Shown: positions 17,818 to 24,587 of the stretch, one piece after another
How the letters are laid out: each line of letters begins with the position of its first letter
How positions within the stretch are numbered: the first letter of the stretch is position 1
Assembly: GCA_023433345.1 (NCBI GenBank)
Contig: JAEZDA010000031.1
Span: 1 to 27,273 of the forward strand
DNA: 27,273 bases
Direction of reading: 5' to 3'
Source: Bacteroidota bacterium
Lineage (GTDB): Bacteria; Bacteroidota; Bacteroidia; Chitinophagales; Chitinophagaceae
Made by a program: the position numbers and the translations under genes
Notes under the pieces: model-generated
The model's database searches: none
Told to the model about the DNA's origin: nothing
Seen by the model: the letters and a program-made list of their open reading frames with translations, nothing else

Positions 17818-17825
17818 TATATTTG
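17818..17825 (+). promoter_or_regulatory. -7 promoter box of def, apparently giving a leaderless mRNA
   Basis: TATATTTG matches TAnnTTTG and begins 6 nt after the ruvX stop. Only four bases (CAGC) separate it from the ATG at 17830, so the expected transcription start falls on or beside the start codon. It also rules out the in-frame TTG at 17815, which lies before the box. Confidence 0.5.
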
Positions 17826-17829
17826 CAGC

Positions 17830-18408
17830 ATGATACTTCCCATAGTTGCATATGGCTCGCCAGTTCTGAGAAAAGTTTGTGAAGACATTCCCGAAAATTA
17901 TCCCGACCTCCAAAAGTTTATCGCAGACATGTGGGAGACTATGTATAACAGCAATGGTGTTGGCCTCGCCGCACCCCAGGTAAATCGCGCGATACGCCTT
18001 TTCGTTGTGGATAGCATGCAAATTTTTGAAAATCAGGAGGAAGACGAGAAGGATGAATATCCCGATGCGCCGGGGTTTAAAGGGGCTTTTATAAATGCAA
18101 GAATACTGGAGCTGGAGGGAGAGGAGTGGAGCTATAATGAGGGCTGCCTGAGCATTCCTAAAGTAAGGGAAGACATCATGCGTAAGGAATCTGTGAAGCT
18201 TTCTTTTTACGATGAGAATTTTGTTGAGCACATCCGCACCTTCAATGGAATAACTGCGCGGGTGATTTTACATGAATACGATCACATAGAAGGGAAATTA
18301 TTTATTGATTACATCAAACCACTGAAAAGAACTCTGATGCGGCGCAAACTGGAAGACATTACCAAAGGAAAGGTGAGAACCGATTACAGGATGTCTTTTC
18401 CAAAATGA
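17830..18408 (+). CDS. def: Peptide deformylase
   Basis: 192 residues. It removes the formyl group from the initiator Met of nascent proteins and is a metal enzyme. All three family motifs are present: GVGLAAPQ (43-50), EGCLS (104-108, metal ligand Cys106) and HEYDH (148-152, ligands His148 and His152, catalytic Glu149). An acidic insertion (NQEEDEKDEYPDAPG, ~68-82) sits between motifs 1 and 2. The start at ATG 17830 (MILPIVAYGSPVLRK) is favoured over the TTG at 17815 because it matches the family N terminus and lies downstream of the -7 box. The usual partner fmt is not in the window. Confidence 0.96.
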   Translation: MILPIVAYGSPVLRKVCEDIPENYPDLQKFIADMWETMYNSNGVGLAAPQVNRAIRLFVVDSMQIFENQEEDEKDEYPDAPGFKGAFINARILELEGEEWSYNEGCLSIPKVREDIMRKESVKLSFYDENFVEHIRTFNGITARVILHEYDHIEGKLFIDYIKPLKRTLMRRKLEDITKGKVRTDYRMSFPK

Positions 18409-18429
18409 GCCGTGTTTAATAGCAGGCAG

Positions 18430-18437
18430 TAAATTTG
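18430..18437 (+). promoter_or_regulatory. -7 promoter box before the secreted protein gene at 18442, apparently leaderless
   Basis: TAAATTTG matches TAnnTTTG and is followed by CCGC and then the ATG at 18442. This is the same 4-nt spacing, and nearly the same bases, as upstream of def (CAGC-ATG). Confidence 0.48.
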
Positions 18438-18441
18438 CCGC

Positions 18442-19356
18442 ATGAAATTGTGGTTCCTGACCATCCTTATTCTCTTTTCTTCTGCATCCTTTGCCCAGAA
18501 TGATACTGTGGAGGTAGGCAGAAATATTATTACACTTTCCGGGATTGTTGTCGGAAGAAAGCTTGATGTTCCCGCTTTTATTCAGAAAGTGAAGGATGAT
18601 ACGAGTTTTTACAAAGCTTTCAGGAACCTTCGCATACTTGGTTTCACTGCCATAAATGATATCCGGATGCTGGACAGGAAAGGAGGTCTGAAAGCTTCTC
18701 TTAACAGCAAGACGAGACAGGTGAGGAAGGACAGTTGCCGAACCATGGAAATCATCTCGGAAAAGGTAACGGGTGATATGTTCACTGCCGGCAGAGGATT
18801 TAATTACTATACCGCACAGATGTATGCCTCCTCGTTTTTCACCTATGGAAAGGTTTGTAACGAAACAAATATTGTAGGAGACAGAACCTTTTCCCTGAAA
18901 AATAAAGCAGGAATGGAAAAGAGAAAGGAGCAGTTGAAAATGCTAATCTTTGATCCTGGTTCACGTATCGGCGGTCTGCCTTTCATCAGTAATAAGACGG
19001 CAATATTCAGCAACAGGATGGCCGATGACTATATTATGAATATATCTTATGAGGAATTTAACGGAATACAATGTTATGTGTTTCATCAGAAAGCTAAACC
19101 GGCAAGTTCCGGTAAGGTTTTGATCGATGAAATGACTACGTGGTTCAATGATCGAACTTTTGATATTGTTGGCCGCAACTATTCCCTGAGTTACGATGCA
19201 GGTGTTTATGATTTTAAGGTAAGCATGGAGGTGAAAATGGAATTATTTGGTGAACTCACAGTGCCCACGCTAATCCGTTATGTAGGAGATTGGAAGGTGA
19301 TAGGAAAAAAAAGAGAGCGTGGGGTTTTTACCGCCACGCTCTTCGACTTCAACTGA
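18442..19356 (+). CDS. Secreted protein of unknown function
   Basis: 304 residues with a clear signal peptide (MKLWFLTILILFSSASFA, cleavage before Gln19). I do not recognise the family. The mature part alternates hydrophobic and polar residues as in beta-rich proteins. Features are a KAFRNLRILGF segment (~53-63), a Tyr-rich stretch (FNYYTAQMYASSFFTYG, ~120-137), DDYIMNISYEEFNGIQCYVFHQKAK (~197-221) and VLIDEMTTWFNDRTFDIVGRNYSL (~227-250). The last segment resembles the substrate-side strands of LolA/outer-membrane lipoprotein-sorting folds, but this is only a resemblance. It probably acts in the periplasm or outer membrane. Its last codons contain the terminator of the opposing peptidase gene, 7 nt away. 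Confidence 0.7.
   Translation: MKLWFLTILILFSSASFAQNDTVEVGRNIITLSGIVVGRKLDVPAFIQKVKDDTSFYKAFRNLRILGFTAINDIRMLDRKGGLKASLNSKTRQVRKDSCRTMEIISEKVTGDMFTAGRGFNYYTAQMYASSFFTYGKVCNETNIVGDRTFSLKNKAGMEKRKEQLKMLIFDPGSRIGGLPFISNKTAIFSNRMADDYIMNISYEEFNGIQCYVFHQKAKPASSGKVLIDEMTTWFNDRTFDIVGRNYSLSYDAGVYDFKVSMEVKMELFGELTVPTLIRYVGDWKVIGKKRERGVFTATLFDFN
19305..19342 (-). terminator. Intrinsic terminator of the M49 peptidase gene, inside the opposing CDS
   Basis: Read on the minus strand, the 9-bp stem AGAGCGTGG (19342-19334) and CCACGCTCT (19322-19314) has an 11-nt loop that can add three more pairs (GGT/ACC). It is followed 1 nt later by a run of eight T (19312-19305). This is a textbook Rho-independent terminator 22 nt after the peptidase stop. 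On the plus strand there is no T-run after the stem, so it should work in one direction only. Confidence 0.75.
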
Positions 19357-19363
19357 GAAGTGA

Positions 19364-21463
19364 TCAGTTATTCAATGGGAGGAAGGCATATTTTTTCCCG
19401 TATTCCATCATCTGCTCAAAAAAGCTTGAAGGATATTCAACTTTTACATCAGTTATTTTTTCTCCATCCATCACAGGAACAAGCTTTGGCTGAATGAAAC
19501 CCTTGTAAGGTTTAACATTGAGTTTTGCATAACGATCCAATACCTCTTTGTGAAGGGTTTTATCTACGATGACTCCGTAAGTTTCAACAAGGTTTTTTCC
19601 GCCATTGAAATCGCCTTCAGATTTTATCCTCTGTATTTCGCGTAACAATTGACCGAATAATTCCCGGAGCTTAACGTAGTCATTAACCTGTACAAAGGTT
19701 TTTCCCTCTTTTTTCACGAAGGAAACTACATTATCTTTCTTTCCCATCTCATATGCCCATTTTGCCACAAGCTGACGGTTACGCATATGCGATTCTTCCA
19801 GGTCATGCCCCGGCTTTATACGCGTAAGCTGGGTCATTATGCCGTTCATCAGGTAGGAATCATATTCGGCTTTTCCAGCTTCGACAGATGGCGAAACCCC
19901 GATATCCACAAGTTTTTGGTCGGTGATATAGTACAATGCCACGAGGTCTGCCCGCGCCTCTTCAAGTGTTGATGCATAGGTTTTCAAAGTAATGTCTGTT
20001 GTGGCAACTCCTGCATTGATCTGACCACTCGCATGGCCGATACATTCATGCATGTCTGTGTGAAGGTCGCTCGCAATGTTTCCATATTTTTTAATTCTTG
20101 CCTTCACCGTATCGTTTACGGCAAACTCGTCCAAAACACCGCTGTTAGCATCTGCAGTGTTATATGCGTGAATGATGTTGGAAAGCGAAACAGATTTGGA
20201 ACCGTGGTTCTTCCTTATCCAGTCTGCATTAGGCAGGTTGATACCAATAGGAGTTGCCGGTGAAGCATCGCCGCTTTCTGCAAAAACCGTGATAGCCTTG
20301 GCAGTTATTCCTTTTACTTCTTTCTTTTTATGCTCCGGCATCAAGGGAGAATTGTCTTCAAACCATTGAGCTTCTTTGGCTATTGCTTCGATCCTCTTTG
20401 TTGCTTCGAGATCTTTTATAGAAACAACGCTTTCAAAACTGCCTTTTTTACCGATCGGGTCCATGTAAACTTCAATGAAACCATTTACAACGTCAAGCCT
20501 GCTGTTCACATCCTGAACCCATGCCACGCTGTAATCATCAAAAGTTTTGAGATCGCCGGTGCGATAGTATTGTATAAGCAGATCGATCGCTTTCTGTTGT
20601 TCAGCATTTTCGGCCACACCTGAAGCTTTTTCCAACCAACCTATGATCTTCCCGATCGCAGGGGAATACATCCCGCCAAGTTTCCATACTTTCTCCACTA
20701 GCTTTCCATCCTGCTTCATTAATTTGCTGTTCAGGCCCCAGGAAGGCGTGTTTCCTTCCTTAGGGAATTTTGAATAAAAGGATTCCACTTCCTTTTGAGT
20801 TACGCCTTCATAGAAATTTACAGAAGAACCTTTTACGTTATCAATATTCGCAGCCAGGTTAACAAGTTTTGGTTCGAAAGACATATCATAAAAGACCGGT
20901 TTTATACGGCCTAAAAAGGCATCCACCGTTTCTCCTTCATTTTTCGGAAGTTGGGCCGTATCTGATCCTCTTACAACATTGGAAAAATATTCAAAGGAAC
21001 ATGCCGGAATGAATTTCTCATTGCCATAATGATGATGATTGCCATTGCTGAACCAAACCCGGCCGCAATATTCCCTGAACCTGTTCCAGTCGTCTGAATT
21101 TTTTTCCCCGTTGTATGTGCCATACATGGTTTCGATTGTTTTACGAATCAGTAAGCCGTATTTACTTTTCTGATCGTAAATAATGTCACGCCCGCTGTGG
21201 GCAGCTTCATATAAATAGTAGGCTAATTGCTTTTGTTGCAGGCTTAGCTCATTAAAACCGGGAACCTGATATCGCAAAACCTGGAGATCAGCAAAGGCTT
21301 CAGCCTTAACTGTGAAGCTGTCGGTTGAAGATGAAACTACCGCAGTGTCCACAGCCACCGGCTTGTCATCAATAGCGGTATTGTTATTGCATGCAATCAT
21401 TGAAAAAACGAGAGCGGCGATTCCGGCCATCCTGAATCGCGAAGCGAAATGATCAATCCTCAT
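19364..21463 (-). CDS. Lipoprotein peptidase of family M49 (dipeptidyl-peptidase III)
   Basis: 699 residues. The zinc motif HECIGH (472-477, metal ligands His472 and His477, catalytic Glu473) and the second motif EEARAD (501-506, third ligand Glu) identify family M49, which removes dipeptides from the N termini of short peptides. Some databases label Bacteroidota members as dihydrofolate reductase, but no such domain is seen. The N terminus (MRIDHFASRFRMAGIAALVFSMIAC) looks like a lipoprotein signal with Cys25 as the lipidated residue, though Met at -3 is not ideal, so it is probably anchored in an outer or inner membrane. Many M49 members are cytosolic. It is divergent from the small membrane protein gene at 21531. 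Confidence 0.9.
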   Translation of the reverse strand: MRIDHFASRFRMAGIAALVFSMIACNNNTAIDDKPVAVDTAVVSSSTDSFTVKAEAFADLQVLRYQVPGFNELSLQQKQLAYYLYEAAHSGRDIIYDQKSKYGLLIRKTIETMYGTYNGEKNSDDWNRFREYCGRVWFSNGNHHHYGNEKFIPACSFEYFSNVVRGSDTAQLPKNEGETVDAFLGRIKPVFYDMSFEPKLVNLAANIDNVKGSSVNFYEGVTQKEVESFYSKFPKEGNTPSWGLNSKLMKQDGKLVEKVWKLGGMYSPAIGKIIGWLEKASGVAENAEQQKAIDLLIQYYRTGDLKTFDDYSVAWVQDVNSRLDVVNGFIEVYMDPIGKKGSFESVVSIKDLEATKRIEAIAKEAQWFEDNSPLMPEHKKKEVKGITAKAITVFAESGDASPATPIGINLPNADWIRKNHGSKSVSLSNIIHAYNTADANSGVLDEFAVNDTVKARIKKYGNIASDLHTDMHECIGHASGQINAGVATTDITLKTYASTLEEARADLVALYYITDQKLVDIGVSPSVEAGKAEYDSYLMNGIMTQLTRIKPGHDLEESHMRNRQLVAKWAYEMGKKDNVVSFVKKEGKTFVQVNDYVKLRELFGQLLREIQRIKSEGDFNGGKNLVETYGVIVDKTLHKEVLDRYAKLNVKPYKGFIQPKLVPVMDGEKITDVKVEYPSSFFEQMMEYGKKYAFLPLNN

Positions 21464-21468
21464 GTTAT

Positions 21469-21476
21469 TAGTTTTG
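21469..21476 (+). promoter_or_regulatory. Candidate -7 promoter box for the gene at 21531
   Basis: TAGTTTTG matches TAnnTTTG and ends 54 nt before ATG 21531, inside the 67-nt region between divergent genes. No clear -33 TTG is present. No comparable box is seen for the minus-strand peptidase gene. Confidence 0.35.
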
Positions 21477-21530
21477 TTTAAAGATTATTTAATATTCCTG
21501 GTTGGCAGTATCATCCGGGAGCGTTAAGAA

Positions 21531-21929
21531 ATGTATATGTTATCACCGATTGTTCAACTTTTTATTTTGGCAATTCCGATCGCCTGCATTTCCTGGACGG
21601 TCACTCATGAAGAAGTATTCAGGGAGCCAAGGGAATTTTGCGTGAAAAAATCAAAAACCTGCAGAACTCTCCTGCAAAGAAAGTTCTTTTATCTTTTTAC
21701 CTGCGAATATTGTTTCAGCCATTATATAACTATCATTTTTCTTGCGCTCACAAAATACCAATTGATCTATTCTGGTTGGCTGGGATATTTGATAGGCGGC
21801 TTTTCATTGGTATGGGTAGCAAATATCTATATGAGCCTGTTCGGATGGGTACGAACAGGTATGAAGAAAGACAGGATCGAGGCGGTGATTATGGAGGAAG
21901 AACTGGAAGAAAAGAAAGAAAAAACATAG
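21531..21929 (+). CDS. Small membrane protein with Cys-x-x-Cys motif, unknown function
   Basis: 132 residues with three hydrophobic segments: ~8-22, ~60-78 and ~81-102. The C-terminal tail is acidic and basic (MKKDRIEAVIMEEELEEKKEK) and probably forms a charged helix. A FTCEYCFSHYITI motif (~56-68) at the start of the second helix recalls DUF1360-type membrane proteins, which carry a C-P-x-C-type motif before a helix, but the match is loose. The ATG at 21531 is used, and a second ATG two codons later (MLSPIV) is equally possible. The stop lies 1 nt from the end of the convergent pseudouridine synthase gene. Function unknown. Confidence 0.7.
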   Translation: MYMLSPIVQLFILAIPIACISWTVTHEEVFREPREFCVKKSKTCRTLLQRKFFYLFTCEYCFSHYITIIFLALTKYQLIYSGWLGYLIGGFSLVWVANIYMSLFGWVRTGMKKDRIEAVIMEEELEEKKEKT

Positions 21930-21930
21930 A

Positions 21931-22983
21931 TCACTCGGCGCCCGACTTTGTTCTGCTGTAGTTGCGCCATTTTTCAATCACCCCGCTCATGTCATCAGGA
22001 AGTGGTGCTTTAAATATCACTTGTTTCCTCGTTGCCGGGTGAATAAAGCCAAGCTCCCCTGCATGTAAAGCCTGCCTGGGGCACATTGCAAAACAGTTTT
22101 CTACGAACTGTTTATATTTTGTATAAACCGTTCCTTTTACTATTCTGTCACCACCGTAAAAATCATCGTTAAACAACGGATGGCCGATGGACTGCATATG
22201 CACACGGATCTGGTGGGTACGACCGGTTTCTAACCGGCACTCTACAAGAGTAACATAATTGAAACGTTCCATAACACGGTAATGCGTGATGGCATCCTTA
22301 CCATGATCGCCTTCCGGATAAGTGGTAAATAATTTTCGGAAGCGTTGGTGACGCCCCACGTGTGCAACTACAGTTCCGGTATCATTATCAAAATCTCCCC
22401 ATACCAAAGCTGTATAACGGCGATGAACCGTGTGATTGAAAAATTGCTTCGCCAGGTCACTCATCGCTTTTTGAGATTTCGCCATCACAAGTAATCCACT
22501 GGTGTTTTTGTCTATCCGATGTACAAGCCCGTACCGGGGCAATTGAGTTTCATCAAGGTCAGGAATGGACTGCCTTAAATGCCAGGCCACCGCATTAATG
22601 AGTGTGCCATCAGGATTTCCGCTGCCGGGATGAACCACCATCCCTACCGGTTTGTTTATGATCATTATGTCATCATCTTCAAATAAAATTTCAAGCGGAA
22701 TATTTTGCGGAACAATGTCAGACGATTCAGGTGTTGTGGTGGCGAAAATTGCGATCCTGTCCCCGGGTTTTACCTTGTAATTATTCTTAACAGGCTTTTC
22801 ATTTACAATCACAAGTTCACTTTCTATGGATTGCTGGATCTTGTTACGTGTAGCGCCTTCTATCCGTTGCATGAGGAATTTGTCTATCCTCAAAGGTTCC
22901 TGGCCGCGATCGATAGTTAATGCAAGTTTTTCGTAAAGCGAATCCGATTCGGGCAATTCATCTTCAACATCTTTTTCAGCCAT
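21931..22983 (-). CDS. Large-subunit rRNA pseudouridine synthase, RluD/RluA family
   Basis: 350 residues. An N-terminal S4 RNA-binding domain (~30-90: LRIDKFLMQRIEGATRNKIQ, VIVNEKPVKNNYKVKPGD) is followed by the RluA-type catalytic domain with YGLVHRIDKNTSGLLVMAK (catalytic Asp158 in HRIDKNTSG). Other family blocks are NKPVGMVVHPGSGN (~110-123), ETGRTHQIRVH and HPLFNDDFYGG. The S4 domain and length fit RluD, which modifies helix 69 of 23S rRNA, but the exact target uridines are inferred. The acidic N-terminal ~25 residues (EKDVEDELPESDS) precede the S4 domain. The gene is divergent from lipB over a 48-nt gap. Confidence 0.93.
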   Translation of the reverse strand: MAEKDVEDELPESDSLYEKLALTIDRGQEPLRIDKFLMQRIEGATRNKIQQSIESELVIVNEKPVKNNYKVKPGDRIAIFATTTPESSDIVPQNIPLEILFEDDDIMIINKPVGMVVHPGSGNPDGTLINAVAWHLRQSIPDLDETQLPRYGLVHRIDKNTSGLLVMAKSQKAMSDLAKQFFNHTVHRRYTALVWGDFDNDTGTVVAHVGRHQRFRKLFTTYPEGDHGKDAITHYRVMERFNYVTLVECRLETGRTHQIRVHMQSIGHPLFNDDFYGGDRIVKGTVYTKYKQFVENCFAMCPRQALHAGELGFIHPATRKQVIFKAPLPDDMSGVIEKWRNYSRTKSGAE

Positions 22984-23002
22984 GGTTTAATAAAAAGGGG
23001 AT

Positions 23003-23010
23003 TAAGTTTG
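23003..23010 (+). promoter_or_regulatory. -7 promoter box of lipB
   Basis: TAAGTTTG matches TAnnTTTG. The in-frame TTG at 23008 overlaps the box and so cannot be the start codon. The ATGs at 23026 and 23032 lie at suitable distances. Confidence 0.45.
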
Positions 23011-23031
23011 CAAATTAAAACATTGATGATT

Positions 23032-23742
23032 ATGGAGCGGGTGAAATTTGAAGACCTTGGTTTGATCGATTACGATGAGGCATGGAAATACCAGGAAGAA
23101 TTGCTGCAAAAGAATGTGTTACTAAAGTCGATTGCAAGAAAGGAAGATGCCAACTACGATCCCCGGAAATTAAATACAAGCCATTACTTCCTTCTATGCG
23201 AGCATCCGCCTGTATACACGCTCGGCAAGTCAGGAGATATTTCCAATGTGCTTTTAACCGAAGAAGAGCTGAGGCAAAAAGGAATTAGTTTCAAACACAC
23301 CAACCGGGGCGGCGATATTACATTCCACGGTTTGCAACAAATTGTCGGTTACCCGATTCTTGATCTCGAAAAATTCAAGACCGATATCGGGCTCTACCTT
23401 CGAAATATGGAGGAAGTGATCATTTTAACGCTGGCAGAATACGGTATAGATGGAAAGCGGAGTGCCGGGGAAACAGGTGTGTGGATCGATCCTGAGGTGA
23501 AGGGCAAAGAAAGAAAGATCTGTGCGATCGGGGTGAGATGCAGTAGATGGATAACAATGCATGGCTTCGCATTGAATGTAAACACTGACCTGAGTTATTT
23601 TAATCACATCATCCCTTGCGGCATAGTAAACAAGCAGGTCACTTCAATTGAAAAAGAATTGGGTGAGGTTGCCAATGTCACTGAAGTAAAAACCAATCTA
23701 AAGAAGAATTTTGAAAGCGTATTTGAAGTGGTTCTCGATTAA
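23032..23742 (+). CDS. lipB: Octanoyl-[acyl-carrier-protein]:protein N-octanoyltransferase LipB
   Basis: 236 residues from ATG 23032. It transfers octanoate from acyl carrier protein to lipoyl domains, the first committed step of protein lipoylation. Motifs visible are EHPPVYTLGKSGD (~57-69), RGGDITFHGLQQIVGYP (~92-108), KICAIGVRC (~162-170, catalytic Lys162), HGFALNVNTDLSYFNHIIPCGI (~177-198, catalytic Cys196) and VTSI. The start is ATG 23032 (MERVKFEDLG), with ATG 23026 two codons upstream as an equally acceptable alternative. lipA is not in the window. The stop is 1 nt from the convergent gene. Confidence 0.95.
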   Translation: MERVKFEDLGLIDYDEAWKYQEELLQKNVLLKSIARKEDANYDPRKLNTSHYFLLCEHPPVYTLGKSGDISNVLLTEEELRQKGISFKHTNRGGDITFHGLQQIVGYPILDLEKFKTDIGLYLRNMEEVIILTLAEYGIDGKRSAGETGVWIDPEVKGKERKICAIGVRCSRWITMHGFALNVNTDLSYFNHIIPCGIVNKQVTSIEKELGEVANVTEVKTNLKKNFESVFEVVLD

Positions 23743-23743
23743 G

Positions 23744-24508
23744 TTATTTATTTCCTCCCCGACCGCGCTGATCGCCGGTTGAGATCTTCTTGTCTTTCAG
23801 AATTTGTATTTTATTCTTTTCTATAAGCTCGCCATTTTCGTAAAGTTCAAAATTGAACCATCCGGATCTCATAAAATATACCTTTTCTAAAATTAAAAAC
23901 TCTTCTTTCAGTTTTGTGAGTTCAATGATTTTTTTTCCTTTGTCATCAAAGAACAAAGCCCGGTAATTTTTTATGATCGCATCCGGCAGGTGGATCACTA
24001 CCATCTGGCTGTTATTTGTAAATATTCTTTTGCTAGGATAAGTCACCTCTTTTTTTCCGGGAATGATCACATTGCCTGGTTTTACGGCGAGAGAGTCTAT
24101 CATGGGGTCGGCCTGCCACTGGAAGCGCTTCAGGGTGAGCGTTGCAGAATCTTCGCTGGACACACTTTCCGGAACAACCTTTACCGGTCGCTTTGGGGAG
24201 GTTATAATATAGCTGCCACCTTCAAAGCCAATGAATAACCTGTAATACATTTTATTGTACGGGGGATCATTATCTGTGAAACCGTTTTCCGAACCACTGG
24301 CATTAAGAACAGATCCTATTGTCGTATAATTTTTCAAACTGTCGAAAGACCGTTGAATATTCAGTGTGGCGATAGGCATCTTGTACTTGTTCTTCCAACT
24401 GACGATGACGCTTTTTCCTGTATTCACAACCTTAAAATCAGGCAGGGTGTCCTGTGAAAAAGCTGCAGTGTTTGAAAAAATAAGAAGAAGCAGAAGTAGT
24501 TTTTTCAT
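23744..24508 (-). CDS. Small secreted protein with fibronectin-like N-terminal domain, unknown function
   Basis: 254 residues with a signal peptide (MKKLLLLLLIFSNTAAFS, cleavage near residue 18). Residues ~22-100 look like a fibronectin type III fold (VVNTGKSVIVSWKNKY, LNIQRSFDSLKNYTTIG, YNKMYYRLFIGFEGG). The region ~166-240 (SQMVVIHLPDA...YRALFFDDKGKKIIEL...RSGWFNFELYENGELIEKNKIQIL) follows the strand pattern of type A type IX secretion C-terminal domains. However, it continues into a basic, Gly/Arg-rich tail (KDKKISTGDQRGRGGNK) not expected for a cleaved sorting signal. No enzyme motif is seen. It may be surface or periplasmic, and the family is not recognised. Confidence 0.72.
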   Translation of the reverse strand: MKKLLLLLLIFSNTAAFSQDTLPDFKVVNTGKSVIVSWKNKYKMPIATLNIQRSFDSLKNYTTIGSVLNASGSENGFTDNDPPYNKMYYRLFIGFEGGSYIITSPKRPVKVVPESVSSEDSATLTLKRFQWQADPMIDSLAVKPGNVIIPGKKEVTYPSKRIFTNNSQMVVIHLPDAIIKNYRALFFDDKGKKIIELTKLKEEFLILEKVYFMRSGWFNFELYENGELIEKNKIQILKDKKISTGDQRGRGGNK

Positions 24509-24522
24509 AGTGTCATTCGCAG

Positions 24523-24530
24523 CAAAGATA
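24523..24530 (-). promoter_or_regulatory. -7 promoter box of the secreted protein gene (24508)
   Basis: The minus strand reads TATCTTTG, a match to TAnnTTTG, ending 14 nt before the ATG at 24508. It gives the gene its own promoter, separate from the upstream PLP enzyme gene. Confidence 0.45.
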
Positions 24531-24587
24531 CCAACTGAGCACTTAAAAAGATTCGGTGCATCCGGCAGAATAGGCCTGCATTCGTTG

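Noticed and set aside
19364..21463. Dihydrofolate reductase annotation, as used in some databases for this family
   Set aside because: There is no folate or NADPH fold. The HECIGH and EEARAD motifs define an M49 metallopeptidase.
24545..24580. Possible terminator of the PLP enzyme gene on the minus strand
   Set aside because: The stem (TGCA-GGC against GCC-TGCA) needs a 3-nt bulge, and the T-run is only five long and set back by several bases, so it is too weak to list as a feature.
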